From Coxiella endosymbiont of Amblyomma nuttalli (lineage in GTDB: Bacteria > Pseudomonadota > Gammaproteobacteria > Coxiellales > Coxiellaceae): a stretch of 64,000 nucleotides of DNA. A model generated the notes under the pieces. The model was not told the origin of the DNA, searched no databases, and saw only the letters and a program-made list of their open reading frames with translations. Position numbers and translations under genes: made by a program. Where the stretch lies: NCBI RefSeq assembly GCF_018107685.1, contig NZ_CP064834.1, positions 372,001 through 436,000 on the forward strand. The letters run 5' to 3'. Shown here piece by piece: positions 28,452 to 38,579 of this stretch (positions within the stretch are counted from its first letter, which is position 1; every line of letters begins with the position of its first letter).

Positions 28452-29031
28452 GATATTAATGATAGCATATCAGGAAATAAAAGACGTACTTGCCTTTTTG
28501 TATTAATAGGTCTATGCTGAAGCTTTCGGTGTAAGGTGGGTATTGTGTTTGACGAAATATTTTAGCTTTGCAAGTTGTGTGTTATTGCAAGACAGTATGC
28601 CGTTTGGTCTATAATATCAAATATTGTGAGTTGTGGTACGTGTCTTCAGCTTTTTCGGTAATATGAAGCAAGAGCAACAAGAAGAGCAATGAAAAGTAGT
28701 AAAAAATAAGACAGAGCGCTAGAAAAAATGCATATATCTCTTCTCATATTCCATCTCTTCTAAATATTCAACGATCTTAATGTCTACTGTCCAAAATGGA
28801 TTTATCATGTCATGACATCAAGCGGCCACAGATGCGAGCATCGCGAATAATGTTAGTTTTTTTAAAAGCCTATTCCTGCAAGTTAGTAGAATTTAAAATA
28901 CGTCTTATTGAATATCAACATATTCGTTTGACGAGTTTGGCAAAGATTCATGTGATAGCTTTTCTAGTTCATTATGATGATTTGACGTTTACACTCGATC
29001 CTATCTAAGATTTCACCAGAGGAGTAACACT
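28452..29031. other. Spacer with no firm gene
   Basis: A 70-codon open frame at 28796-29008 shows no family signature, no strong ribosome binding site and unremarkable composition; I do not call it. The final bases (29018-29024) form a strong Shine-Dalgarno sequence for the small ORF at 29032. Confidence 0.5.
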
Positions 29032-29193
29032 GTGTTATTACTAAATCGCAGTACATGGTGGAATCGTGGATTGACTTATAGCAATCTTTGTCAATTCAGC
29101 TTATGTTCATTTAAGCAGCACTACTACTATCGCTATTATCCAAATCATTTCTTAACTAACGCTGTAAACAATGTCAATTATCTTAGCACTTGA
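29032..29193 (+). CDS. Candidate 53-residue small ORF before tsaB
   Basis: GTG start preceded by AGAGGAG seven bases upstream, one of the better Shine-Dalgarno sequences in the window, and an open frame to TGA at 29191-29193 that overlaps tsaB by 23 bases. The predicted peptide is rich in Asn, Tyr, Leu and Ser (TWWNRGLTYSNLCQFSLCSF early, KQHYYYRYYPNHF later) and I recognise no family. It might be a small protein, a leader coupling translation into tsaB, or the tail of a decayed gene. The ribosome binding site and overlap are seen; function is unknown. Confidence 0.3.
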   Translation: MLLLNRSTWWNRGLTYSNLCQFSLCSFKQHYYYRYYPNHFLTNAVNNVNYLST

Positions 29194-29851
29194 AACTGCT
29201 ACAGCCGCTTGTTCAGCCGCAATTTGGTTGGACGGTAATATTAAATGGCGGTTTGACATTACTCCGCAACGGCATTCTGAAATCATTTTAACTTTTATCG
29301 ATGAATTACTAATTGAGGCCGATATCCAACTGCAAGAAGTTGATGTGATTGCTTTCGGTTGTGGTCCAGGAAGTTTTATGGGAGTACGTATTGCTACGGG
29401 TATTGCACAAGGAGTTGCATATGGCATCGATCGACCGGTTATTCCTGTTTCTACTTTACAGGCATTGGCGCAATCAGCGTATGAAAAAATAAAAAGGGAA
29501 CGCATTATAGCAGGTTTGGACGCTCATATGGATTCTATTTATTGGGGTAGCTATCAGGCTGATGATCAGGGTATTATGCAAGCGGTAATTAGGGACCAAT
29601 TGAGTAAACCTACGCCTACGGCGATGATGACATTTGCTGGTGATGATTGGATAGCGGCAGGGAATGGCTGGAAAATTTATACTGATTTCCCAAAGGTACT
29701 TTTTAAAGAAGCATATTTTGATATTTACCCTAATGCGGCCTCCGTAGCATTAATTGCAAATCAAAAATTCATCCGAGGTGATATTTTCCCGCCTGAAAAA
29801 GTCGAACCTATGTATATTCGAGAAGTAGTGACTCGCAAATTAGGAAGATAA
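29171..29851 (+). CDS. tsaB: tRNA t6A modification protein TsaB
   Basis: Partner of TsaD/TsaE in making N6-threonylcarbamoyladenosine at position 37 of ANN-decoding tRNAs. 226 residues. The ASKHA-type N-lobe is clear: ILALETATAACSAAI, QRHSEIILTFIDELL and GPGSFMGVRIATGIAQG (65-81), with VSTLQALA. No downstream acetyltransferase (rimI) is attached. The ATG has no good ribosome binding site of its own, so it may depend on the small ORF ending inside it. Confidence 0.93.
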   Translation: MSIILALETATAACSAAIWLDGNIKWRFDITPQRHSEIILTFIDELLIEADIQLQEVDVIAFGCGPGSFMGVRIATGIAQGVAYGIDRPVIPVSTLQALAQSAYEKIKRERIIAGLDAHMDSIYWGSYQADDQGIMQAVIRDQLSKPTPTAMMTFAGDDWIAAGNGWKIYTDFPKVLFKEAYFDIYPNAASVALIANQKFIRGDIFPPEKVEPMYIREVVTRKLGR

Positions 29852-31072
29852 TTTTATCATTAATATACAAGGTTCTAGAGCGAAGTGTGGTGCTTTTCCT
29901 ATATTGGTTGTTGGCGATTATGGAAATACTGCCGCTGATACTACCCAAGTGATTTTGCTGAAATCCAATTTATGATACTGCTATCTTCAAGTAGTAATAT
30001 GATTATTTTTAGATGCAGAGATTGTGCTCGATAAATAGTATTTTGGAATCCTGAGGTGGGTGTTTCTTTGCTATTTATTTAAAATATCGGATAAAGTTGG
30101 AAAACATTTTCATATACTGTAGTCCACAGTCGATTTTTAGATACTTCTAGGATAAGTAACGTTTGATGGTAATCATTCTTAAAAAATAGATCAGTACGTT
30201 TTTATGGCTATTGTTTTTTTATTAGCAAATTACGGTGTTCTAGCAAAAGGACTTTTAAGTAACACTCAGCATCGATAACTACGATGCGCTGTTCATCTAT
30301 TTACTTTTGAATGCATAAATCATTTTCGTAATATTATCTTCGTAATATTATCCAGTGTTGTTGATGAAACATCTTACGGTCTAATGAAAAACAAAGCCAC
30401 AAGCATTAATTTTTGCAATGTCAATGTTATTCCGAGTTAATACCAACGCTTGATAAAATAATTCTAAGAATTGATATCTGTGATAGATACAAAATTCGAT
30501 TTGTAGCTAATAACATAACATTATGCATGGATTGCTAACCGTTTATTTTCTCGTACTATAAATAAAATAAAGGCATACGTTAATATTAATTGATTAACTT
30601 TGGTAAATTAAGTTTTCAATTGAGTGGATTCAGTCAGTTAAATAAGGTTGCTTAAATAAATAATACAAAGCAGTGATGGGATGATAAAAAGGTGTATCCA
30701 ACTACGATTGATTATCTAGTCATTAAACCGATACGTAATAAGATGCTAAAAATAGATTTTGATCAGAAAAATAGAAATGTATCGTTAAAACCTAGTATAT
30801 TGCAGTTAACGTTATAGCCAACTCTGGCTCTACAAATGTATTCATTAATTTAGTGAGAATGTTTTTCGTCGATTTCGGATTTTCCTAATAGGATCTAATC
30901 GATGCCAATGTAGTGCGTAACAATAGCGAAAGAATCACTCAAACTTAAAACGAACCTAAGTATTGTAATATTCTAGTTCCTGCAAGATTTGATCTGATTA
31001 GACGGCAGAAAATTGAATAATCTGTAATTTTAAAAATTAAAAAATCAGTGAGTTTTTTTGACCTTCCAATCA
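29852..31072. other. Gene-free spacer, 1.2 kb
   Basis: No gene recognised on either strand. It holds an exact 14-bp tandem duplication TTCGTAATATTATC (30325-30352). Composition is AT-rich with frequent stops, like the other eroded stretches. Confidence 0.6.
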
Positions 31073-32212
31073 TTATTCAAAATAAACAGTGACTTTTTCT
31101 ATAATTTTTTCTCGATGAATCGCATTTTGATATTGCAACGTTAATGTTTCTTTTTCCTTGTCTATGATTGTTAGTGGCAAATAAATATCTACATAAAGTT
31201 TACCATTAAGATAATGCAAAATAGTACGGCGTATATCTTTAAAGCCGGGTAAATTTTCCCAATGAATTTTAACTAATTGATAAACCTCTTTTCGGCTAGG
31301 TAATATAACCGATGGCATGGAAGAAGCGTCGTCTTCAGGATCAATGTGTACTGTCACATCGGCTATATACGGTATATTCTTTAAAAGAACAACATGTACT
31401 TTTTCACTAATATGGTGCCCCTCTGATACACTGATATCCGAAGCGACTTGAATATGCACATCTACGAAAATACTACCGCTATGATAACGTGTTCGCAATT
31501 GGTGGATAGATACCACATCAGAAATGGTAGAAATGGTATGCGCAATCAATTTTAGTGTTTCATCATCAACAGCAGTATCAATTAACTCTTTTATATTGTT
31601 ACATATCATTTTGATACTAATTCGCAAGATCAAAAGCACAATAATCAAAGCACCAATGGAATCAGAATAAGAAACACCAAAACGAGCACCGATAATACCG
31701 ATTAAGACAATTAAGGAAACCAAGGCGTCACTGCGATTGTGCCATGCATTGGCACGCAAAAGATTAGAATGGATTTCATTACTTTTCGCCAAGGTATAGT
31801 GAAAAAGACTTTCATTCGCGATGATTGAAATGATCGCAGTGATTATTACTGAAAAAGTGGGTATATCTGAATGGATATAATGCATGAGATGCTGGAATGT
31901 ATCAAAAGCAATTTTAAAACTTACAATAATAAGTGAGCTTGAAATAACAATAGAGCTAATAGTTTCAATTCTCCGATGTCCATAGGGATGTTCTTTATCA
32001 GGTGCCTGAGCGCCCATATGTCCTGCGATAACCATAAGACCATCTGTTAAAAGGTCTGCAAAAGAATGAACCCCATCGGCAACTAATGCTTGTGAATTTC
32101 CAATAATGCCCACGCAAATTTTAAAAATAGCCAACAAGATGTTTATAGTGCCACTTACTAAAGAGACGATGACAATCGTATGAAGTCGACCCTTACTTTT
32201 CGAAGTCAACAT
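31073..32212 (-). CDS. CDF-family divalent cation exporter
   Basis: Cation diffusion facilitator, probably Zn(II)/Co(II) efflux by proton antiport at the inner membrane. 379 residues. Six transmembrane helices in the first 215 residues, with the metal site HSFAD (H49, D53) in TM2 and HNRSD (H158, D162) in TM5. H-D/H-D pairs in both helices are typical of zinc-type CDFs, whereas E. coli FieF has D-D in TM2. DKEHPYGHRR is the standard TM2-TM3 loop. The cytosolic part is extended to two ferredoxin-like units instead of one. It is divergent from the SUF regulator. Confidence 0.9.
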   Translation of the reverse strand: MLTSKSKGRLHTIVIVSLVSGTINILLAIFKICVGIIGNSQALVADGVHSFADLLTDGLMVIAGHMGAQAPDKEHPYGHRRIETISSIVISSSLIIVSFKIAFDTFQHLMHYIHSDIPTFSVIITAIISIIANESLFHYTLAKSNEIHSNLLRANAWHNRSDALVSLIVLIGIIGARFGVSYSDSIGALIIVLLILRISIKMICNNIKELIDTAVDDETLKLIAHTISTISDVVSIHQLRTRYHSGSIFVDVHIQVASDISVSEGHHISEKVHVVLLKNIPYIADVTVHIDPEDDASSMPSVILPSRKEVYQLVKIHWENLPGFKDIRRTILHYLNGKLYVDIYLPLTIIDKEKETLTLQYQNAIHREKIIEKVTVYFE

Positions 32213-32233
32213 ATCTGATTCAACCGCTATAGA

Positions 32234-32261
32234 TTGCGAAATAGGACAAGTATGGTACTAT
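32234..32261 (+). promoter_or_regulatory. Candidate promoter of the SUF operon
   Basis: TTGCGA (32234-32239) and TACTAT (32256-32261) with a 16-base spacer, about 175 bases before the Rrf2-type regulator and in the divergent gap with the CDF exporter. A regulator site would be expected here since the first gene is a likely Fe-S sensing autoregulator, but I cannot define one. Confidence 0.4.
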
Positions 32262-32435
32262 ATTGTTAACATGTCGGTAAAGTAACTATAGTGACCTGTG
32301 ATTAAGCTTAATGATATACCTACTAGTGATACAATCTAAAGATCTAGAATGTTTTATTTCCATTTCCATAGTGGCACGACGCTATGGTACACAAAGAGGA
32401 CAAATAAGGGGGAAAATTATTAAAAAGATTATTCT

Positions 32436-32855
32436 ATGCTAAAGATAAGTCGGCTTGCTGACTATGCTATGATGGTAATGTCAATTCTTGCTTCACGACA
32501 AGTGGAGCGTTTCAGTGCCACAGAAATTGCCAGTTTGACACCACTTTCAACGGCAACCACTAGCAAAGTCTTGAAGCTTTTGCATGAAAGCAAGTTAGTG
32601 AATTCCGAACGTGGTGTTAATGGAGGTTATCAATTGGCACGAGCACCAGAATTGATTAGCATTGCTGAGATTATTGCTGCTATTGACGGTAGACTAGCGA
32701 TGACAGAATGTAGTCGTAGCAAAAACAGATGTGAACACGGTGCTATCTGTAATTTACGGGACAATTGGCAATTCATTAATATGAAACTGTTTGAAGTGTT
32801 AGATAGTTTGAGTTTAGCGAATATGAGAAAGCCATTATCAAAGTTTGAGGACTAA
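32436..32855 (+). CDS. Rrf2-family SUF operon regulator (IscR-like)
   Basis: 139 residues with an N-terminal winged helix ([42 protein letters not shown]) and three clustered cysteines C92, C99, C105 that match the Fe-S ligand triad of IscR (C92, C98, C104). It is the first gene of the suf cluster, so it probably senses Fe-S status and controls sufBCDSUAT. The stop is followed by the sufB ATG after one base. It could be named iscR-like or the SUF-specific Rrf2 type known from xanthomonads and Legionella. Confidence 0.92.
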   Translation: MLKISRLADYAMMVMSILASRQVERFSATEIASLTPLSTATTSKVLKLLHESKLVNSERGVNGGYQLARAPELISIAEIIAAIDGRLAMTECSRSKNRCEHGAICNLRDNWQFINMKLFEVLDSLSLANMRKPLSKFED

Positions 32856-32856
32856 A

Positions 32857-34299
32857 ATGTCGAATCAGAGTTATCTTCAAAAGATAGTCAGTAAAACCTA
32901 TGAACATGGTTTCATTACTGACATAGAGACTGATATTATTTCACCAGGTCTAAATGAGGATGTTATTCGACTTATTTCAGCAAAAAAACATGAGCCTAAT
33001 TTTATGTTACAATGGCGTTTAAAGGCGTATTGGCATTGGACTACTATGAAACTGCCGTTATGGGCGCATTTATGTCTTGATCCTATAGATTATCAAGCAA
33101 TTAGTTACTATGCAGCTCCAAAAATAAAGAGTAAATCTAAAAACTTAGATGCAATAGATCCAAAATTGCTAGAAACTTACAATAAATTGGGCATTCCGCT
33201 GCATGAGCAGAAACGCTTGGCAGGTGTAGCTGTAGATGCTGTTTTTGATAGTGTTTCTGTAGCAACTACGTTTAAAGAAAAGTTAGCTGCGGTTGGCGTA
33301 ATTTTTTGTTCATTTTCGGAAGCTGTGCAAAATCATCCTAAATTAATAGAAAAATATCTTGGTAGTGTAGTTTCTTACCGTGACAATTTTTTTGCGACTT
33401 TAAATTCGGCTGTTTTTAGTGACGGTTCTTTCGTTTATATTCCTAAAGGTGTGCGGTGTCCGATGGAATTATCCACATATTTCCGAATTAATAGCGCTAA
33501 CACAGGCCAATTCGAGCGAACACTAATTATTGCCGACGAAGGAAGTTATGTGAGTTATCTAGAGGGCTGTACAGCTCCTCAACGCGATGAGAATCAGCTG
33601 CATGCAGCGGTTGTTGAATTAATTGCACTGGATAACGCACAGATAAAATATTCCACCGTACAGAATTGGTATCCAGGAGATAAAGAAGGCAGGGGTGGTA
33701 TTTATAACTTCGTAACGAAGCGAGGAGTTTGTCGTGGAATAAATGCTAAAATTTCCTGGACACAAATTGAAACGGGATCGGCAATTACGTGGAAATATCC
33801 TAGTGTGATTCTAAAAGGGGATAATTCAGTTGGTGAATTTTATTCAGTAGCACTCACCACTAATTGTCAACAAGCGGATACAGGTACCAAAATGCTTCAT
33901 TTCGGAAAAAATACAAAGAGCACTATTATTTCCAAAGGTATTTCTGCTGGTCGTGGTCAGAATAGTTATCGTGGACTTGTACGCGTATCACCAAGAGCTA
34001 GCAATGCACGCAATTATAGCCAATGCGATTCTTTATTATTGGGCGATCAATGTGGCGCGCATACTTTTCCATATATTGAAGCAAAAAATCCGACTGCATG
34101 CATTGAACATGAAGCGACAACCTCAAAGATTGGTGAAGAGCAATTGTTCTATTGCCGTCAACGCGGTATTTCAAAAGAAAATGCGGTATCTATGGCGGTG
34201 AATGGTTTTTGTAAAGAGGTTTTTCAAAAATTACCGATGGAATTTGCAGTTGAAGCGCAGAAATTGATGGAAGTAAGTCTGGAAGGGACTGTTGGATAA
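32857..34299 (+). CDS. sufB: Fe-S scaffold subunit SufB
   Basis: Core subunit of the SufBC2D scaffold that builds [4Fe-4S] clusters. 480 residues, close to the family's usual 480-495. The chosen ATG ([13 protein letters not shown]) has GAGG upstream; a start 12 bases earlier lies within the regulator gene. Typical blocks: [78 protein letters not shown] and [20 protein letters not shown] with the conserved Cys, then the EHEATTSKI end. Confidence 0.97.
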   Translation: MSNQSYLQKIVSKTYEHGFITDIETDIISPGLNEDVIRLISAKKHEPNFMLQWRLKAYWHWTTMKLPLWAHLCLDPIDYQAISYYAAPKIKSKSKNLDAIDPKLLETYNKLGIPLHEQKRLAGVAVDAVFDSVSVATTFKEKLAAVGVIFCSFSEAVQNHPKLIEKYLGSVVSYRDNFFATLNSAVFSDGSFVYIPKGVRCPMELSTYFRINSANTGQFERTLIIADEGSYVSYLEGCTAPQRDENQLHAAVVELIALDNAQIKYSTVQNWYPGDKEGRGGIYNFVTKRGVCRGINAKISWTQIETGSAITWKYPSVILKGDNSVGEFYSVALTTNCQQADTGTKMLHFGKNTKSTIISKGISAGRGQNSYRGLVRVSPRASNARNYSQCDSLLLGDQCGAHTFPYIEAKNPTACIEHEATTSKIGEEQLFYCRQRGISKENAVSMAVNGFCKEVFQKLPMEFAVEAQKLMEVSLEGTVG

Positions 34300-34367
34300 T
34301 CCACGAGAAATGATAGGAGCACGAAAATAATAGTCATAGGGAGCTTAACGGATAGTGAAGGGGAGCT

Positions 34368-35102
34368 ATGCTAATAATAAGAAACTTACATGCAAACATA
34401 GATAATAACGAAATTCTACGAGGCATTAATTTAACGATTAATGCGGGTGAAGTACATGCTATTATGGGACCAAATGGCTCGGGTAAAAGTACTTTAGCTG
34501 CCATATTAGCAGGTCGTGAAGATTACACTTTTACAGCAGGAGAAGTTCGTTACCTTGATAATAATTTATTAGAGTTAGCGCCTGAAGATCGAGCTGCACA
34601 AGGCTTGTTTTTGGCATTTCAATATCCTGTCGAAATCCCAGGTGTCAATAATCTTTATTTCTTAAAAACAGCCGTTAATAGTATTCGTAAAAAGCGTGGT
34701 GAGTCAGAGCTTGATGCGATGGATTTAATGGCATTAGTTAAAGAAAAATTATCATTAGTTGAGATGGAAGATAAATTTTTAAGGCGTTCCATTAATGAAG
34801 GTTTCTCTGGCGGTGAGAAAAAACGTAATGAAATTTTACAAATGCTCATATTAAATCCAAAACTGACTATTTTAGATGAGACCGATTCTGGATTAGATAT
34901 TGATGCCTTACAAATTGTGGCGAAAGGTGTTAACAGCTTACGAAGTAATAATCGTGCCATCCTGCTAATAACGCATTATCAACGCTTATTAGACTATATT
35001 AAGCCGGATTTCGTACACGTATTACTACATGGACAAATTGTATTATCAGGTGATCTATCATTAGCGTTTGAACTTGAAAAAAAAGGGTATAGTTGGTTAT
35101 GA
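34368..35102 (+). CDS. sufC: SUF ATPase SufC
   Basis: ABC-type ATPase of the SufBC2D complex, cytosolic, not a transporter. 244 residues. Walker A GPNGSGKST (34-42), Q-loop FLAFQYPVEIPG, signature FSGGEKKRNEILQ, Walker B LTILDETDSGLDIDAL and the switch His in LLITHYQRLL are all intact. A GGGGAG ribosome binding site lies before the ATG. The stop overlaps the sufD ATG (ATGA). A 68-base gap separates it from sufB. Confidence 0.97.
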   Translation: MLIIRNLHANIDNNEILRGINLTINAGEVHAIMGPNGSGKSTLAAILAGREDYTFTAGEVRYLDNNLLELAPEDRAAQGLFLAFQYPVEIPGVNNLYFLKTAVNSIRKKRGESELDAMDLMALVKEKLSLVEMEDKFLRRSINEGFSGGEKKRNEILQMLILNPKLTILDETDSGLDIDALQIVAKGVNSLRSNNRAILLITHYQRLLDYIKPDFVHVLLHGQIVLSGDLSLAFELEKKGYSWL

Positions 35103-36385
35103 CTTGGAATGAAACTTATTTAAAGTCATTACAAAACTTACATAACGATCAGTTATATGTGTGGCAAGCTGAACGATTAGATGTCTTTTTATCACAAGGA
35201 TTTCCGAATCGTAAAGTGGAGAATTGGAAGTATACCAACGTGGCAGGGATTGAGAAACAGGATTTTTCATTCGATAAACCCGTTGACTGTGATATCTCCA
35301 ATTTTATTTTGAATGATGTATATCGTGTGGTGTTCGTTAACGGACATTTTTCATCCGCTTTATCGGATTTATCTCAACTCCCTTTTGGAGTATTGTTGAG
35401 CTCATTAAAAACAACGCAGCGTGAGACGATAAAAAATTTAATAAGTGGAATCAATTACGAAATGACGCCATTTTCATTATTAAATGATAGTGTCTTTCAA
35501 GATGGTTTGTTCTTATATGTGCCCAAAAATTGTCAGCTTAAAAAGCCCATTCACTTAATTTATTTAACAAAGCCGACTCAGCCTTTAGTGATGTCACAAA
35601 CACGTCATCTGATTATCATTGAAGAAAAGGCTAAAGCGATCATTTTTGAAAATTATCAAGGAACTCATGATGTCACTTATTTTAATAACTTGGTAACACA
35701 AGTGCGTGTAAAACCTTCAGCGAATCTTCATCTCTATAAGTTACAACAAGAAGGTAATAAGGCTTTTCACATCGCTAATACAACGATTCATCAAGCGCAA
35801 GATAGTCAAGTGATGAGTTGTCATGTAGTTATAGGAGGATCACTTAGCCGTGATGATTTGAATTATTCACTCGATGAATCAGGAGCTTCATGCCAACTGT
35901 TTGGTTTTTATCATCTAAAGGATAGTCATCATGTTGACAATCATAGCCGTATCGATCACCGTGTTTCCCGTTGTATCAGTCAGCAAAATTATAAGGGTAT
36001 TGTAGTAGGTCGATCGCGCGCTGTATTTAATGGAAAAATCGTCGTTCATCCTAATGCTGGGCAAACAGAGGCACATCAAACAAATAAAAACTTACTTTTA
36101 TCTACAGAAGCGGAAATTGATACTAAACCTGAATTAGAAATTTATAATGATGACGTAAAGTGCTCCCACGGAGCTACGGTGGGTCAATTGAATGATACAG
36201 CTCTATTTTATTTACAAAGTCGCGGAATTGATCGTGTAACAGCTGAGTATATGCTTACTTACGCGTTTGCTAACGAGATTATTGAAGTACTCCCGCATCC
36301 CCTAATCGCAGAGTACATGAAAAAAGGCATCACTCAGCAGTTGGCAACGTCTTGCTGTCAGGGACATTGTCATGCGCAATTGTAA
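35099..36385 (+). CDS. sufD: Fe-S scaffold subunit SufD
   Basis: SufB paralogue and partner in the SufBC2D scaffold, needed for iron entry. 428 residues. Recognisable blocks are FPNRKVENWKYTNV near the N-terminus, IDHRVSRCISQQNYKGIV in the beta-helix, RSRAVFNGKIVVHPNAGQTEAHQTNKNLLLS and KPELEIYNDDVKCSHGATVGQL with the conserved His/Cys. The ATG at 35099 overlaps the sufC stop by four bases. The end overlaps sufS by 14 bases. Confidence 0.96.
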   Translation: MTWNETYLKSLQNLHNDQLYVWQAERLDVFLSQGFPNRKVENWKYTNVAGIEKQDFSFDKPVDCDISNFILNDVYRVVFVNGHFSSALSDLSQLPFGVLLSSLKTTQRETIKNLISGINYEMTPFSLLNDSVFQDGLFLYVPKNCQLKKPIHLIYLTKPTQPLVMSQTRHLIIIEEKAKAIIFENYQGTHDVTYFNNLVTQVRVKPSANLHLYKLQQEGNKAFHIANTTIHQAQDSQVMSCHVVIGGSLSRDDLNYSLDESGASCQLFGFYHLKDSHHVDNHSRIDHRVSRCISQQNYKGIVVGRSRAVFNGKIVVHPNAGQTEAHQTNKNLLLSTEAEIDTKPELEIYNDDVKCSHGATVGQLNDTALFYLQSRGIDRVTAEYMLTYAFANEIIEVLPHPLIAEYMKKGITQQLATSCCQGHCHAQL

Positions 36386-37637
36386 TTTATTAGCTGTCAG
36401 AAACGATTTTCCTTTATTCAAACAACGTGTTCGAGGAAAACCATTTATTTATTTAGATACGGGTGCTACTGCGCAAAAGCCGCAATCGGTTCTTGACACT
36501 ATATTGCGCTATTATATTTGTGACAATGCTAATGTCCACCGCGGTATTTATGCTTTAAGTGAACGTGCCACAGTCGCTTATGAGAATGCTCGAAAAAAAG
36601 TTAAAAACTTTATCAACGCCAAATACAGCCACGAAATTATTTTTACTCGCAGCACAACAGAATCCATTAATTTAATCGCAGCAAGTTTTGGATGGTTACA
36701 AATTAAACGTGGTGATGAAATATTAATTTCGGCAATGGAACATCATTCTAATATTGTACCATGGCAAATTTTATGTGAGCGTGTCGGTGCTAAATTAAAA
36801 ATCATTCCTGTTAAAGATGATGGCACATTAGATCTTGATATGTATCAAAGGTTATTAACAAAACAAACAAGAATTGTAGGGCTCATTCATGTTTCTAACG
36901 TGTTGGGTACTATTAATCCAGTCAAGAAAATAATTCAATTAGCTCATCAAAAAGAAATTCCAATCTTACTAGATGGTGCGCAAGCTGCACCGCATATGAT
37001 TGTTGACGTTCAGGATTTAGGTTGTGATTTCTATGCATTTTCAAGCCATAAATTATACGGTCCCACTGGTGTTGGTGTGTTATATGGTCAATCGAAATGG
37101 TTAGAAATGATGCCACCGTATCAATATGGTGGCCAAATGATCAAGCATGTTAGTTTTAAAAAAACAGAATATAATGTATTACCTTATAAATTTGAAGCAG
37201 GTACACCTAATGTGGCAGGTGTTATTGGGATGGCTGCAGCTGTTGATTACTTAACTGCTATCGGACTTGAAAAAGTTCAGGCACATGAAGAAGCATTGTT
37301 ATATTATGCAACGAAACAGTTATTGAAAATTTCAGGGCTGAAGATAATTGGTGATGCATCGCATAAAACAGGTGTTATTTCTTTTGTAATGGAGCAGGCA
37401 CACCCCCATGATATTGCGACTATTCTAGATAGTGAAGGGATTGCTGTGCGAGCTGGGCATCATTGTGCCATGCCCCTAATGGAGCGATTTAATTTACCGG
37501 CTACGACACGTATTACGTTTGGGGTTTATAATACTTTTGATGATGTGAATCAATTAATAGAAGGCTTGCATCAAGTAATTAAAATATTTGGGAAAGCACA
37601 TCATGCTATAGAGTCGAAAACTCAAAGGAAAAAATAA
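36372..37637 (+). CDS. sufS: Cysteine desulfurase SufS
   Basis: PLP enzyme that supplies persulfide sulfur for Fe-S assembly. 421 residues. PLP lysine K227 is in SSHKLYGPTG, catalytic C365 in RAGHHCAMPLM, and HHSNIVPWQ and RGGGQMI-type (here YGGQMI) segments are typical of the class II (SufS) desulfurases. The first bases lie within sufD. A lysine-rich tail (QRKK) extends slightly past the usual end. It is followed by a 136-base gap before sufU. Confidence 0.97.
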   Translation: MRNCNLLAVRNDFPLFKQRVRGKPFIYLDTGATAQKPQSVLDTILRYYICDNANVHRGIYALSERATVAYENARKKVKNFINAKYSHEIIFTRSTTESINLIAASFGWLQIKRGDEILISAMEHHSNIVPWQILCERVGAKLKIIPVKDDGTLDLDMYQRLLTKQTRIVGLIHVSNVLGTINPVKKIIQLAHQKEIPILLDGAQAAPHMIVDVQDLGCDFYAFSSHKLYGPTGVGVLYGQSKWLEMMPPYQYGGQMIKHVSFKKTEYNVLPYKFEAGTPNVAGVIGMAAAVDYLTAIGLEKVQAHEEALLYYATKQLLKISGLKIIGDASHKTGVISFVMEQAHPHDIATILDSEGIAVRAGHHCAMPLMERFNLPATTRITFGVYNTFDDVNQLIEGLHQVIKIFGKAHHAIESKTQRKK

Positions 37638-37773
37638 TTGTACTGATTTTTTCTTCCTATTTCGGATCAGATATGGGACAAACTTGGTTGACAGGGTAGT
37701 GTGTATGAAATTGGTTTGTGAGAACAATATTAAGGAGACAAATTTATAGTATGATAAGAAGATAGAGGAAAAT

Positions 37774-38220
37774 ATGCACGACTTACGTGATTTATATCAA
37801 GAAATTATTATTGACCATGGTCGGAATCCGCGGAATTTTGCCCCGTTATCTGCGCCTACACATACTCATGAAGGCTATAATCCTTTATGTGGTGATCGAC
37901 TAACAGTTTACTTTCATGAAAAAGATGGCGTTATTAAGGAGGCCTGTTTTGAAGGTAGTGGTTGTGCTATTTCAATGGCGTCGGCTTCACTCATGATGGA
38001 GATGTTAAAAGGCAAGTCAATACAAGAAGCTGAAAATTTATTTTCCCAATTTCATGGCTTAGTGACAGGAAAAAATTCCGATACTAATCGACTAGGCAAA
38101 TTAGCAGTTTTAGCTGGTGTGGCTGAATTTCCGATGCGTGTAAAATGCGCGACTTTATGTTGGCATACAACATTGGCTGCTTTGCGTTATAAAACAAAGA
38201 TGACTGTAAGGACTGAATAA
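37774..38220 (+). CDS. sufU: SufU-type sulfur acceptor/Fe-S assembly protein
   Basis: 148 residues of the IscU fold. Zinc/cluster ligands C39, D41, C64 and C125 are present, and the insertion of about 20 residues between the second and third Cys region (FHGLVTGKNSDTNRLGKLAVLAG) separates SufU from IscU. In Bacillus, SufU accepts sulfur from SufS by zinc-ligand swapping; here it stands where enteric bacteria have SufE. Stop and sufA start overlap as TAATG. Confidence 0.94.
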   Translation: MHDLRDLYQEIIIDHGRNPRNFAPLSAPTHTHEGYNPLCGDRLTVYFHEKDGVIKEACFEGSGCAISMASASLMMEMLKGKSIQEAENLFSQFHGLVTGKNSDTNRLGKLAVLAGVAEFPMRVKCATLCWHTTLAALRYKTKMTVRTE

Positions 38221-38579
38221 TGGAAATCCCTATTATTGCATTAACTCACGCAGCCTATCATCATATTCAATCATTAGTGAAAAAACGATCTGGTAAACCA
38301 CTTTTTCGTGTATCAGTCAAAAAAACGGGTTGTTCAGGGTATATGTATCAATCGGAACTTATTGATTCACCGAAGGAAGGTGATGTGCTCGTAAAAACTA
38401 CTACCGACTTAACTATTTTAATTGACTCTCATTATGTTTACATGATGAGGGGGACATTGATCGATTATGTAAAAAAAGATTTAGGCCAATATCAATTACA
38501 ATTTAGCAATCCAAATGTCGTTAGTACTTGTGGTTGTGGTGAAAGTTTTTATTTGAAAGAAGAAAAGAATGTCAACTAA
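38220..38579 (+). CDS. sufA: A-type Fe-S carrier protein
   Basis: HesB/IscA family carrier that passes clusters to target proteins. 119 residues with the three invariant cysteines C38 (KKTGCSG), C104 and C106 (STCGCGESF). ATG overlaps the sufU stop by one base, and the end overlaps sufT by 11 bases. Position in the suf cluster favours SufA over IscA or ErpA. Confidence 0.92.
   Translation: MEIPIIALTHAAYHHIQSLVKKRSGKPLFRVSVKKTGCSGYMYQSELIDSPKEGDVLVKTTTDLTILIDSHYVYMMRGTLIDYVKKDLGQYQLQFSNPNVVSTCGCGESFYLKEEKNVN

Noticed and set aside
28796-29008. 70-codon frame before tsaB
   Set aside because: No strong start signal and no recognisable motif; unlike the next small ORF it has no good Shine-Dalgarno sequence.
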